64,000 bases of DNA from MWEH01 sp035409945 (GCA_035409945.1 DAONQC010000003.1:226596-290595); one strand, 5' to 3'. Positions 16,528 to 24,932 are shown, counted from the first letter of the stretch. Notes: generated by a model not told the origin, from the sequence alone. Made by a program: numbers and translations.

Positions 16528-18189
16528 TTACCTTAGTATTATGTCATCAATTGTTCCGTTTGGTGGAATCATTGGTAACACTCTTTCATCTTCATCTATC
16601 ATTACTTCTACTAAGAAAGGACTTTTGCCAGATACGGATTTTTTAATGACTTTTTCCATATCCTCTAAATTATCTACTCTTTTAGCTGGTATGCCAAACG
16701 CATTTGCTAGTTTTACATAATTAGTCTTTCTTGCTAGTGAAGTATTAGAATACCTTTTGTCGAAAAAGATAGTTTGCCATTGTCTAACCATACCAAGTGC
16801 ATTGTTATTAAGTACTATGATTGTTACTGGTAGGTTATTACTTACAACAGTCGCCATTTCATTTAAGTTCATATGGAAACCACCATCCGATGTGAAAAGC
16901 ACTGTTCTTTTGCCCGTTCCAATAGTCGCACCAATTGCAGCACCTAAACCAAATCCCATAGTGCCAAGTCCACCTGATGTTAAAAACGTTCTTGGTTTTC
17001 TAAATTTGTAATATTGAGCTACCCACATTTGATGTTGTCCTACATCGGTAACAATTGGAGTATGTGCTTTAACATTTCTATTAACAGCTTCTATTACTGC
17101 TTGAGGTGTTAGTTTGCCTTTTTCCATTTCCAATCTAGAATCGGGGCAATCTCTAATTAAACGCACTTCATTTTCCCATTCCGGCCTATTCATTTCTGGA
17201 AGCATCTTCATAAGTTTAACTAAAACTTCTTTAACATCGCCAATTAAGGACACATATACTGGTATGTTTTTGCCTATTTCAGCAGGGTCAATGTCTATAT
17301 GTATAACCTTTTTACCATCAGCAAATTTTTTCTTATTACCAGTCGCCCTATCTGAAAATCTTGCGCCAATTGCTATGATGAGATCAGCTTCTGCTAACGC
17401 TTTCGTCGAGCAAAACTTACCGTGCATGCCTGCCATACCAAGATATCTAGGATTGTCAACACTTATGCCAGATATCCCCATCATTGAGCTTCCTATAGGG
17501 GCATCAAGTAAATTTGCAAATTTTTCAAGTTCTTTACTAGCATTCCCGGAAACAACTCCACCACCAGCATAAATAAAAGGCTTTTTACTATTTGTAATTA
17601 ATTCTAGAGCTGCTTCAAATGCCTTTTGACCGTTTTTATGTCTTTTGACGGGGGTAGCTTTTTCAGCTGGCTCATAATCCGCAACTGCGGTTTGTACATC
17701 CTTTGGTATGTCTACAAGCACGGGCCCCGGTCTTCCTACTCTTGCATATCTAAAAGCTTCTCTTAGCACATCAGCAAGTTTATTTATGTCTTTTACCATG
17801 AAATTATGCTTGGTTATGGGCATGGTCACACCACAAATGTCAACCTCTTGGAAACTATCTCTACCTATAAATGCAGTAGCAACATTCCCAGTAATTGCAA
17901 CTAGTGGTGTAGAGTCTAAATATGCTGTTGCAATACCCGTTACTAAGTTTGTAGCTCCAGGTCCAGAGGTAGCAAAAACAACACCAGTTTTCCCTGTTGC
18001 TCTTGCATATCCATCAGCAGCATGAGCTGCACCCTGTTCGTGACAGGTTGTAACATGGTGAATTTTATCGCTGTACTTATATAATTCGTCATAGATATTG
18101 AGAACAGCTCCACCTGGGTAGCCAAACACAGTATCCACATCTTTTTCAAGAAGTACTTTCATTACAATTTCTGCGCCAGTTAACTTCAT
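16528..18189 (-). CDS. ilvB: Acetolactate synthase large (catalytic) subunit
   Basis: The start is the ATG at 18189 (MKLTGAEIVMKVLLE), 8 bases after AAGGAG; upstream in-frame ATGs at 18207 and 18195 sit before or on the ribosome site. 553 residues. ThDP-dependent condensation of pyruvate with pyruvate or 2-oxobutyrate. Key features: VFGYPGGAVLNIYDELY, catalytic Glu in HEQGAAHAADGYARATGK, FQEVDICGVTMPITKHNF, and the C-terminal ThDP/Mg site (GGLGTMGFGLGAAIGA, TSDGGFHMNLNE, LNNNALGMVRQWQ). First structural gene of the cluster, placed behind a leader-peptide attenuator. Confidence 0.96.
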   Translation of the reverse strand: MKLTGAEIVMKVLLEKDVDTVFGYPGGAVLNIYDELYKYSDKIHHVTTCHEQGAAHAADGYARATGKTGVVFATSGPGATNLVTGIATAYLDSTPLVAITGNVATAFIGRDSFQEVDICGVTMPITKHNFMVKDINKLADVLREAFRYARVGRPGPVLVDIPKDVQTAVADYEPAEKATPVKRHKNGQKAFEAALELITNSKKPFIYAGGGVVSGNASKELEKFANLLDAPIGSSMMGISGISVDNPRYLGMAGMHGKFCSTKALAEADLIIAIGARFSDRATGNKKKFADGKKVIHIDIDPAEIGKNIPVYVSLIGDVKEVLVKLMKMLPEMNRPEWENEVRLIRDCPDSRLEMEKGKLTPQAVIEAVNRNVKAHTPIVTDVGQHQMWVAQYYKFRKPRTFLTSGGLGTMGFGLGAAIGATIGTGKRTVLFTSDGGFHMNLNEMATVVSNNLPVTIIVLNNNALGMVRQWQTIFFDKRYSNTSLARKTNYVKLANAFGIPAKRVDNLEDMEKVIKKSVSGKSPFLVEVMIDEDERVLPMIPPNGTIDDIILR

Positions 18190-18256
18190 ATGCATTTCTC
18201 CTTGCATTTATTTTATTATTTATCGCCTTTAATACCCATAAAAACCGTTTGGATAT

Positions 18257-18288
18257 TAAAAAACCCTCTAGCTGTTTGCCGAGGGTTT
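18257..18288 (-). terminator. Leader terminator (attenuator) of the ilv-leu operon
   Basis: In the minus transcript AACCCTC (18287-18281) pairs with GAGGGTT (18268-18262), followed by a U run (18263-18257). Its loop contains GGCAAACAGC (18280-18271), exactly complementary over 10 bases to GCTGTTTGCC at 18333-18324 near the end of the leader ORF. The terminator and this antiterminator stem exclude each other. A third hairpin, GTCCTA/TAGGAC (18358-18353 with 18344-18339), lies across leader codons 16-22. It ends about 68 bases before the ilvB start. Confidence 0.88.
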
Positions 18289-18310
18289 CGAGTTTTTAGT
18301 ATTAATACTT

Positions 18311-18403
18311 CTACCTTACCTTAGGCAAACAGCAAATAGTCCTATCTAAAAGTAGGACGACATTAATGCCTAAAATAATTATAGTTGAGCCTAATTCAAA
18401 CAT
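18311..18403 (-). CDS. ilv leader peptide (branched-chain attenuation peptide), 30 residues
   Basis: ATG at 18403 with AGGGG six bases ahead, TAG at 18313-18311. Of 30 codons, 14 are for the operon's end products: Leu 4, Ile 8-10, Leu 11, Ile 13, Val 15-16, Leu 17-19, Ile 23, Leu 26 and Val 29. The Val-Leu block lies inside hairpin GTCCTA/TAGGAC, and the antiterminator strand starts two codons later. A ribosome stalled for lack of charged Ile, Leu or Val tRNA would free the antiterminator; a fast ribosome lets the terminator form. This is the logic of the E. coli ilv and leu leaders. Too short for routine gene calling. Confidence 0.88.
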   Translation of the reverse strand: MFELGSTIIILGINVVLLLDRTICCLPKVR

Positions 18404-18435
18404 TGTTTGCCCCTATAAAAGTAATAATACATAGA

Positions 18436-18464
18436 AGTTAACATATTAAAGCATTTACTGTCAA
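18436..18464 (-). promoter_or_regulatory. Promoter of the ilv-leu operon
   Basis: TTGACA on the minus strand (18464-18459), a 17-base spacer, and a weak -10 TTAACT (18441-18436) preceded by TG. It lies about 35 bases before the leader peptide start and after the stop of the upstream gene, as expected for the start of an attenuated operon. The -10 choice is uncertain. Confidence 0.6.
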
Positions 18465-18570
18465 CAATTTATTATCACTTCTCTCAACTAAAGTTTAAAT
18501 ATTTAAATATTTATTTAATGATATAAAAATTTGTTCTAATAATAACATAGTTGGCAAAACTCATAGCCCA

Positions 18571-19377
18571 TCATTTCAGCTCAATATCTTTGGCATTGTA
18601 CCAAATAAAGCCATTTTCTTTACAGTATGTATCAATCTTCTTAGAAAGCTTTTCACTTGCGCCATACTCAAGTAAATAAACCTTTAAGCCACAGTTTTTA
18701 ACCTTCGTAAGATATTCTTTAAAATATCTAGTTTCTTCAGGCGTTTGTATCCCATAACTATTATTTTCAAAATCAATAGATGTAAAAACCGTTTCCTGAT
18801 TAACGCCATCAAATAAAGAAGTTTTATCCTCTTGAATTGCTCTTTTAACAAAAGTGTCACCACCATTTATAACAAGAGTTAAATTGTAACTTTTTAGTCC
18901 TTCCAAAATTATGCAAAGCGAATTAAATATTTCATCTGTTTGATAATGATAATACACATCAAAATTATCTAAAAAAAGCCCGTCAAAACCCATTAAAGCA
19001 TATTCTTTACCTAACTCGTTAGTTATAAATTCTTGCCAACTAGAAGCGGCAACATCTACCCATCTTTCATCTGGCCAATCATCATAAACTCCAAGATACA
19101 GATCTTGAAATCTACTAAAATATGGTCTATATTCCTCTACCGCACCAACGTTTAAATATCCATATACCGTTTTCCCACTGGATTTTAGATTATTAATTTT
19201 TTCTACAGAAAATTCAGTTGGCTCAATAACTACAAGATTATATGGCTCTAGTTTTTCTATTTCATCTTCATTTATCCCTAAAAACACACCATACTCTTGC
19301 GTTGTATTTTTAGTACAACCAAGTGGTATCAAGGTAAATATAAAAACGCACACTACAACTAGTAGAAATTTTTTCAT
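18571..19377 (-). CDS. GH114/TM1410-like glycoside hydrolase lipoprotein
   Basis: Start taken at ATG 19377 (MKKFLLVVVCVFIF...LGC), giving 268 residues with a lipoprotein signal and lipobox IPLGC; a GTG at 19407 would add ten charged residues. The mature part is a TIM-barrel of the TM1410/GH114 group (endo-alpha-1,4-polygalactosaminidase relatives): YNLVVIEPTEF, GKTVYGYLNVGAVEEYRPYF, WVDVAASSWQEFI, and GFDGLFLDNFDVY with likely catalytic Asp residues, then LVINGG and a C-terminal EYGASEKL. Probably a surface glycan hydrolase; the substrate is not established. Ends with TGA, about 110 bases before the ilv promoter. Confidence 0.8.
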   Translation of the reverse strand: MKKFLLVVVCVFIFTLIPLGCTKNTTQEYGVFLGINEDEIEKLEPYNLVVIEPTEFSVEKINNLKSSGKTVYGYLNVGAVEEYRPYFSRFQDLYLGVYDDWPDERWVDVAASSWQEFITNELGKEYALMGFDGLFLDNFDVYYHYQTDEIFNSLCIILEGLKSYNLTLVINGGDTFVKRAIQEDKTSLFDGVNQETVFTSIDFENNSYGIQTPEETRYFKEYLTKVKNCGLKVYLLEYGASEKLSKKIDTYCKENGFIWYNAKDIELK

Positions 19378-19474
19378 ATAAAGTCTCGCTTGTGATTTAA
19401 ATTTCACTGCATTTTTATTATACTACATTGCTCTCACTTTTTATCTATACATCTCACATTCTTTTCGATCAGAC

Positions 19475-19594
19475 TCTTTGAAATTTCATAAAAACAACTC
19501 TTTTCTAGCCTAATTAAATAGCTAATACCGAATAAATCTATCTGTATGTCCCGTATTCTTGAGGCTCAAAATCTTCGATGGTTTCATAAATTAG
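19475..19594 (-). pseudogene. Two decayed copies of the 3' end of the 466-codon gene
   Basis: 19538-19590 repeats the last codons of the neighbouring gene almost perfectly: its reading ends F-E-P-Q-E-Y-G-T-Y-R-stop, identical to the gene's own end, with four synonymous differences (for example GGG/GGA, TAC/TAT), preceded by E-T-I-E-D where the gene has E-T-L-K-G. A second, older copy at 19475-19516 matches the gene around 19664-19700 (TTTCATAAAA and CTTTTCTAG in the same order). The arrangement is a decayed tandem array. Confidence 0.85.
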
Positions 19595-19628
19595 TAATTA
19601 AACCGTTTATTCCAAGCCAGCCTATACA

Positions 19629-20993
19629 CTATCTATATGTTCCATATTCTTGAGGCTCAAAACCTTTCAGGGTTTCATAAAATGGCAGTTCTTTTCTAGG
19701 TAAATTAACGTGTTCATTGTCGCCAAAATACCTATTAGAAAAACCTTGCCACACGGTATCATAATCATAGGAAAAATATTCTGTTGTTTTGTTGTTAGAA
19801 AGTACACTTGCATTCACTTTTATAATAAACGACGCTAGTCCTTTCATCTCCCACTGTTCTTCAGTCTCAAATGTTCTAAAATATCCCGTTTGAAATATGG
19901 AAAATCCAATCTTGAGCCCAGAATATAACAGAGAGTAGTTGCTTAGAAAACTTTTAAATATATCGGGAGTCATCGCTGTGTAAAACTGTTCTGCAAAGTA
20001 TGTTGCACTATTTTCTGTGCCTTTATTTGTATCACAATCGATGTCAAACCATACGGTATAATATGGAACATCTTTTTCATTTAAATCCTTACCCGTATGT
20101 TTTGTTATCTCTACTGTTTCGCCCTTTATCGTTTCTAAATTAATTAAAAACAGTGATGCGTCTTTAGCATTTAAACCATACTCATCAAAAAAATCATCAC
20201 TATAGTGGCGCACAAACTTGCTCTCTTCTTGAGCCTCTTCAGTTTTTGTAACTTCGTATTTTGTCCGGCTTTCAAAATTAGCTGTAGTACCACTTGCAGT
20301 AATAACCGCCGAAGATGGTTCGCCATGACAAATCACGCAATATTCTGGCGTGGTAATAGCTCGTCTTGCAAAAGGAAGTGTTTTTCTAAGTAGCGGCTCC
20401 CCTAAATCTACAATTGCATCAGAGCTTGCCGACACACCATCTGCAGGTATTTGTGTATATTCTTCCGACACTAGATATTTGGAGGACTTTATTTTTTCTT
20501 CAAATGTTGCATTTTTATTTTGTGGCCACATTAAATTGTAATAAGAGGAACTAATATTAATTTTCCCACTTACTTCTACATCTTCCATAAATTCATTACC
20601 TATAATTCCCGTAGCCACGCCACTGCCCAGTACATGTCTTGCATTAAATAATGCCGTATCATTAGCAAGACACCCTATTCTATAAAGTATATACGCAGCT
20701 AACTTCTTCTGATCGGGAGATGAATCTATCGACATACCAGCATTTATTTCAGTGGAATATGTATCAAACCTACTAGAAAAATTCTCAAAATATGCATTTT
20801 CCCCCATCGTTATGGGAGCATACCCAAAACTTCCAAACCGTTCACCTAAAACAGACTCTGTTGGTTTATGCCTTATCATCTCCGTATAGTACCAAAGAGT
20901 AAAACCTAAACCGCTGGTTAAAATAATAACCGAAATTATTATTATGGCTATTCCAACCTTACCTATTTTTTTTCTCTGCCTATTTTTAACCAT
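19629..20993 (-). CDS. Membrane-anchored extracellular protein of unknown function
   Basis: No family recognised. From the ATG at 20993 (MVKNRQRKKIGKVGIAI) it has 454 residues: a basic N-terminus, one membrane helix at about 14-38, then a soluble extracellular part. No convincing ribosome site precedes any candidate start (ATG 20993, ATG 21011, TTG 21029), so the start is uncertain. The middle contains EYCVICHGEPSS, which matches the CxxCH haem-c motif, but no cytochrome c maturation genes are seen and it may be chance. The rest is rich in Tyr/Phe/Thr with no repeats. Its 3' end is duplicated downstream. Confidence 0.7.
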   Translation of the reverse strand: MVKNRQRKKIGKVGIAIIIISVIILTSGLGFTLWYYTEMIRHKPTESVLGERFGSFGYAPITMGENAYFENFSSRFDTYSTEINAGMSIDSSPDQKKLAAYILYRIGCLANDTALFNARHVLGSGVATGIIGNEFMEDVEVSGKINISSSYYNLMWPQNKNATFEEKIKSSKYLVSEEYTQIPADGVSASSDAIVDLGEPLLRKTLPFARRAITTPEYCVICHGEPSSAVITASGTTANFESRTKYEVTKTEEAQEESKFVRHYSDDFFDEYGLNAKDASLFLINLETIKGETVEITKHTGKDLNEKDVPYYTVWFDIDCDTNKGTENSATYFAEQFYTAMTPDIFKSFLSNYSLLYSGLKIGFSIFQTGYFRTFETEEQWEMKGLASFIIKVNASVLSNNKTTEYFSYDYDTVWQGFSNRYFGDNEHVNLPRKELPFYETLKGFEPQEYGTYR

Positions 20994-21288
20994 AGGTAAA
21001 GTATTGCACATTAATGCGTATTTAAACAAGTTAAATAAAACTTAAGCCTCTACTAAAGTGTATCTAAGTTAATATGTTTATGCCTATCATAATCAAGCCG
21101 TGTAACCTTCATAAACAGAAACATCAATAAAACATCACTAGCTTGGAAATAAAATTAACCACCTTGCAACTATTATTCAACTTAAATGCAAATTCCGATC
21201 AAAACCTTACAATTAAATGAGAATTAATTTTTATATTGTTTTATTTCAACACATAACATTCTTCCTAAACAAGTCATAAAATTTGTTG

Positions 21289-21294
21289 TATAAT
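21289..21294 (+). promoter_or_regulatory. -10 element for the DUF998 gene
   Basis: TATAAT at 21289-21294, 41 bases before the start codon; the -35 is poor. The surrounding gap, about 21000-21329, separates divergent genes, is very AT-rich, and shows nothing else I can identify. Confidence 0.5.
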
Positions 21295-21329
21295 AGAAAA
21301 AGTGTTACTCAAGGGGAGGAGATTATTAG

Positions 21330-22004
21330 ATGGAAAACAAGTCATTTTTAGCAAAATTAGTAGACAACAAAAAGGTAGTCATCGGCTCTATGATTTTTGC
21401 CCTAATTTATGCCCTAATATATGGCATAGGCTTAAGTTATGCAGTAGGCGGAAATCCAATCACACATACTATCAGTATGATAGGCAGATCAACATTACCA
21501 GGACGATTCCCTACGCTATTTGTGTTCTTTGGAATTGTTACAAATTTATCACTCATATTAAACATCAACTACGCATATAACCGCGATGGGTTTATTAATA
21601 CAAAAGCTGGGAAAGCGGGTAACATATGTGCATACATTGGTGCCCTATGTTTAACAATATGCACGCTTATACCCTCAATCGAATTTAACGAAGTTGTTGA
21701 TGTTCAAACTACTTTCCAAGTAATTGGGCACTGGTCAGGCGCACTGCTTTTTGGCGTTTTCTTTGCAGTATCCATTTGCATTTATCTACTTCTTGAAAGA
21801 AAAAAATACAAGTACTTTTTGACTACATTTATTGCATTTGTAACTTTACTTGTAGGGCTAGTTATCAGTATATTCTTTTTGCCAAATAACAAAAATGGTC
21901 TTGTTGAAATAGTGCCCATTTGCCTTGCAATGCTTATTATGATTTTTATAAATACGGATGTATATCCTAAAGTTTCTACTGAAACAAAACAAGACGATAA
22001 CTAA
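21330..22004 (+). CDS. DUF998-like multi-pass membrane protein
   Basis: 224 residues, ATG behind AAGGGGAGGAG. About six membrane helices, with the phrase NPITHTISMIGR between helices 1 and 2 and TLFVFFGIVTNLSLIL following, which fits DUF998 (Frag1-like) proteins. Function unknown. Monocistronic: it lies between two divergent or convergent neighbours and ends at a strong terminator. Confidence 0.7.
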   Translation: MENKSFLAKLVDNKKVVIGSMIFALIYALIYGIGLSYAVGGNPITHTISMIGRSTLPGRFPTLFVFFGIVTNLSLILNINYAYNRDGFINTKAGKAGNICAYIGALCLTICTLIPSIEFNEVVDVQTTFQVIGHWSGALLFGVFFAVSICIYLLLERKKYKYFLTTFIAFVTLLVGLVISIFFLPNNKNGLVEIVPICLAMLIMIFINTDVYPKVSTETKQDDN

Positions 22005-22030
22005 TTTTTTAATTTTATTCATCACACTAA

Positions 22031-22061
22031 AATGGGCTGTTAGTTTTTTTAACAGCCCATT
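22031..22061. terminator. Bidirectional terminator between DUF998 gene and ABC permease gene
   Basis: AATGGGCTGTTA (22031-22042) pairs perfectly with TAACAGCCCATT (22050-22061) around a T-rich loop, located between convergent genes ending at 22004 and 22090. Confidence 0.8.
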
Positions 22062-22089
22062 ATTTAATGACTAAACCATAAAAAGTGTA

Positions 22090-23274
22090 CTATTGCCTAA
22101 ACATAATCTTTTCATTATTAAACATTTTACCAAGCACAAACACACCAAGTACGGTATAAACTAAATTCATAACAAGTGTCATAATGAAATATCCGACATT
22201 AAAGTTTTTAGATAGAATTTGTGCTAAACATTGAACTGAATTAAATATAGGAATAAGTGTCAGTGCTAAATTGGTTGAAGATACCATCCCTAACATTGTT
22301 GGGAATGCAGCAGCTACTACCACTAGCATAATAGGACCAGTAAAACCAGTTGCTTCTTTAACACTTTTTGCCATAGCAGAAAGCATACACATAATTATCG
22401 TTACTAGCATAACAGTAGCAATCAAAATAGCAAAAACAGCAAAATAGTCGCCTACCGAATACATACTCATTTCAAGCTCCACCCCAGCCATCATAGAAGG
22501 AAGTGAAACTATCATACCTATAAAACTAGATAGTCCACTAGCTAGCGAAGCTATACTAAGTGCAGTTGCTTTACCTAAAGCAAGCTCACTTCTTTTAATT
22601 GGCGTCACTAAAAGTGCAGCTATAGTGCCTCTTTCCTTTTCACCTGCAATAGACTCGGTTACAACACTCATTGAACCAGTTGATAAAAAGATAACTAACA
22701 TACCAGGTAAAATCATACTTATTAGCATAATACCTAAATCTGTGGGTTTTGCAGTATCTTTTAAATCTATATCAAATTTATTAACATCTATCATCTTAGT
22801 TTCAAGGTCATCTAGGAACCTTGAATACATACTGTAAACTTGAGACGACTTTTCCTTACTTGAATTAAAATACAATTCAACTTTAGGAGCAATGGCACCT
22901 GGGACAGCTGAATTATATGCCTCAACCGCGTTCCAGAAATCATCTTCGTATACAACCAGTAAATCCACATCTCCTTTTTCAATTTGCTCTAAAACATACT
23001 CTTTGTTAGTATCTCCAATGTCCACCACATTCCCTGGTAAACTTTTATGAAAAGCATCTAAACCAAGTGAAAATTCAGAACTTGCCACCGTTTCAGGCTT
23101 ATTTACCGTAATTATTGCGTAAGTTGTCTTTTTTTGTACGCTTTCAATTATTGCGCCGATTGCAGTATACATAACCATCATTATTATGCCAGGCAATACT
23201 AATGCCAAAATCATCCTAGGGTCGGTGAAGAATCTTTTTAATTCTTTTTTAATTATTGTCAGCACATTTTTCAT
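22090..23274 (-). CDS. ABC-2 type permease, NatB-like
   Basis: 394 residues. One N-terminal helix (LVLPGIIMMVMYTAIGAII), an extracellular domain of about 130 residues, then five or so C-terminal helices; the segment SVVTESIAGEKERGTIAALLVTPIKRSELALGKA is typical of ABC-2 exporters of the NatB/YhaP group. Overlaps the upstream ATPase gene by 26 bases, so the pair is translationally coupled. NatAB of Bacillus exports Na+; the substrate here is unproven. Confidence 0.88.
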   Translation of the reverse strand: MKNVLTIIKKELKRFFTDPRMILALVLPGIIMMVMYTAIGAIIESVQKKTTYAIITVNKPETVASSEFSLGLDAFHKSLPGNVVDIGDTNKEYVLEQIEKGDVDLLVVYEDDFWNAVEAYNSAVPGAIAPKVELYFNSSKEKSSQVYSMYSRFLDDLETKMIDVNKFDIDLKDTAKPTDLGIMLISMILPGMLVIFLSTGSMSVVTESIAGEKERGTIAALLVTPIKRSELALGKATALSIASLASGLSSFIGMIVSLPSMMAGVELEMSMYSVGDYFAVFAILIATVMLVTIIMCMLSAMAKSVKEATGFTGPIMLVVVAAAFPTMLGMVSSTNLALTLIPIFNSVQCLAQILSKNFNVGYFIMTLVMNLVYTVLGVFVLGKMFNNEKIMFRQ

Positions 23275-24040
23275 CGTTCTCCACCTCCTTAGATTTTTCT
23301 ATAAAAATGGTTTCTAAGTCCTTTTCTTTGATTAACTCATCCACCCTTCCTTCAACCACCATCTTGCCTTTCATTATGATGCCAACTCTATCACATACCT
23401 TTTCAATCAAAGACAATACATGCGAGGATAAAATTATAGTTTTACCTTCTTCTTTCATCCCAATTAAAAAGTCAGTTACTGTTTTAGCAGTTGTAACATC
23501 TAAGCCATTAGTAGGTTCATCAAAAACTATGACATCAGGATCGTGTAGTATAGATATAGCAAGAGATGTTTTTTGCTTCATACCTGAGGAAAGGTCAGAC
23601 ACCTTTACTTCTGCAAATTTATCAATGCCAAACATTTTAAAAAGTTTATCTTTCCTACTCTTAGTTTTTTCCTCGCCCATCCCATACAAACTAGCGAAAA
23701 AATCAAATAGATAATTAGGAGTGAAAAATGCTTCTAATTTCATATCACTGGTTAAAAAGCCTATCTTACCTCTCACCTTCCCAGCATCCTTTACTACACT
23801 TAGTCCATCAATAATTACATCACCCTCATCAGGTTTTATTAGAGTTGCTATAACTCTAAGAGTAGTGGTTTTACCAGCACCATTAGGACCAAGAAGCCCA
23901 TAGATTTCTCCCTTGTATGCTTCAAAAGATAGCCCATCAACAGCTTTTCGCACCTTATCTTTGGTCTTTTCAAGCTTTTGTTGTTTTGCTGACAGTTTAA
24001 ATGTCTTTTTAAGATTTATAACCTTTAACCCTTCAACCAT
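23249..24040 (-). CDS. ABC transporter ATP-binding protein, NatA-like
   Basis: 263 residues. Walker A GPNGAGKTT near 53-61, Q-loop region GFLTSDMKLEAFFTPNYLF, signature LSSGMKQKTSLA, Walker B VIVFDEPTNGLDV, switch His in ILSSHVLSLIEKV. Energises the NatB-like permease encoded immediately downstream. Start ATG behind AAGGAGAAAGTA. Confidence 0.92.
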   Translation of the reverse strand: MVEGLKVINLKKTFKLSAKQQKLEKTKDKVRKAVDGLSFEAYKGEIYGLLGPNGAGKTTTLRVIATLIKPDEGDVIIDGLSVVKDAGKVRGKIGFLTSDMKLEAFFTPNYLFDFFASLYGMGEEKTKSRKDKLFKMFGIDKFAEVKVSDLSSGMKQKTSLAISILHDPDVIVFDEPTNGLDVTTAKTVTDFLIGMKEEGKTIILSSHVLSLIEKVCDRVGIIMKGKMVVEGRVDELIKEKDLETIFIEKSKEVENDEKCADNN

Positions 24041-24150
24041 TACTTTCTCCTTGTAGTTTATATTAAAATATTATCACTACAACCTAACTATTACAATAAA
24101 CGCTTTGTAAAGCCTATGTAAAATGCGTTAGTTGTAAACCGCTAACTTCA

Positions 24151-24741
24151 CTAACAAACAATATCTAAAATTTCTTTTACTTTTTCATATATCTTCATCT
24201 TCTTGGAATACTCATATAGCTTATGCAAATCCTTGTTTCTATCACGAACATATTGGTTGATAGTTTTAGAAAAAAGTTCTGTCTCCATTTCGTTTCTGCT
24301 TTTAACCAAATCACAAATAGTTCTTTCCATATCATAGACTTTTACAGAATTCCCAAAGATAGTTTCACGTTCCGTAACTCCCAAATCATATATTGGTTTT
24401 GTTACATAGTGAATTTTTACATTATCACTTATACGGTGTGGATTATATCCTTTATACACAGTAATTTCTTTTTGCTCAGGAATAATGTCTGTAAATTGAT
24501 GAAGGTACAGAGCAGATGCATAGGAAAATATAGCAACTTTAAACCTCTTTTGAAAAAAGTAATATTCATCATAATCTCCATCAGGGAGGATGTATATTCC
24601 TCGGTCCACTCGAATGATTTCACCAGCTTTTTCCATTCGTGTAAGATAGATAGTAGGAATATTGGAGTCACTTACTTCTTTACTAGTAATAACTCCACCT
24701 GCTTTTTTCATTTTATCTTCTATTTGTTTTGCATAATCCAT
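24151..24741 (-). CDS. AbiEi-family antitoxin/regulator, orphan (type IV toxin-antitoxin)
   Basis: 196 residues. N-terminal winged helix (residues 1-55: SKEVSDSNIPTIYLTRMEKAGEIIRVDRGIYILPDG), then the AbiEi C-terminal fold (FKVAIFSYASALYLHQFTDIIP, then YDLGVTERETIFGNSVKVYDMERTICDLVKS). In AbiE systems the antitoxin gene is followed at once by the nucleotidyltransferase toxin AbiEii; here the next gene, after 110 bases, is natA-like and no toxin or remnant is visible. It may be a regulator in its own right or the survivor of a lost pair. An inverted repeat surrounds its -10. Confidence 0.85.
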   Translation of the reverse strand: MDYAKQIEDKMKKAGGVITSKEVSDSNIPTIYLTRMEKAGEIIRVDRGIYILPDGDYDEYYFFQKRFKVAIFSYASALYLHQFTDIIPEQKEITVYKGYNPHRISDNVKIHYVTKPIYDLGVTERETIFGNSVKVYDMERTICDLVKSRNEMETELFSKTINQYVRDRNKDLHKLYEYSKKMKIYEKVKEILDIVC

Positions 24742-24761
24742 AGTGCCCTCTTGTTGTATTT

Positions 24762-24790
24762 GTGCTTACATTATAATGTTTAGTAAGCAC
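24762..24790 (-). promoter_or_regulatory. Promoter and probable autoregulatory operator of the AbiEi gene
   Basis: Perfect 8-bp inverted repeat GTGCTTAC (24762-24769) and GTAAGCAC (24783-24790) with 13 bases between them that contain the minus-strand -10 TATAAT (24775-24770). AbiEi proteins are known to repress their own promoter by binding inverted repeats, so this is the likely site. Confidence 0.7.
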
Positions 24791-24901
24791 GATTACAACT
24801 GGAATTTCATATTTCAAAAATAGAATGGGACAAAAAATACTTTCTATAACTTAGGAGCATTTATATATTACACGCTTAATAACAACCTGGATTTATTAAG
24901 G

Positions 24902-24932
24902 CTTCTCAACTTTTCTCAACTTTTCTCAACTC
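24902..24932. repeat. Perfect 10-bp tandem repeat, three copies
   Basis: TTTTCTCAAC-type decamers at 24903-24910, 24911-24920 and 24921-24930 (unit TTCTCAACTT), immediately after the stop of the methyltransferase gene, which itself ends in the related GCTCAACGAC. Confidence 0.85.

Noticed and set aside
18190..18464. T-box riboswitch in the ilv leader
   Set aside because: Expected in Firmicutes, but no AGGGTGGNACCGCG-like T-box sequence is present; the Ile/Leu/Val-rich leader ORF and overlapping stems explain the region better.
20300..20350. Cytochrome c function for the CVICH protein
   Set aside because: One motif alone, no cytochrome maturation genes in the window, and the rest of the sequence is not cytochrome-like; kept only as an oddity.
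24151..24741. Complete AbiE toxin-antitoxin phage-defence system
   Set aside because: Only the AbiEi-like gene is present; there is no room for AbiEii in the 110 bases before the next gene.
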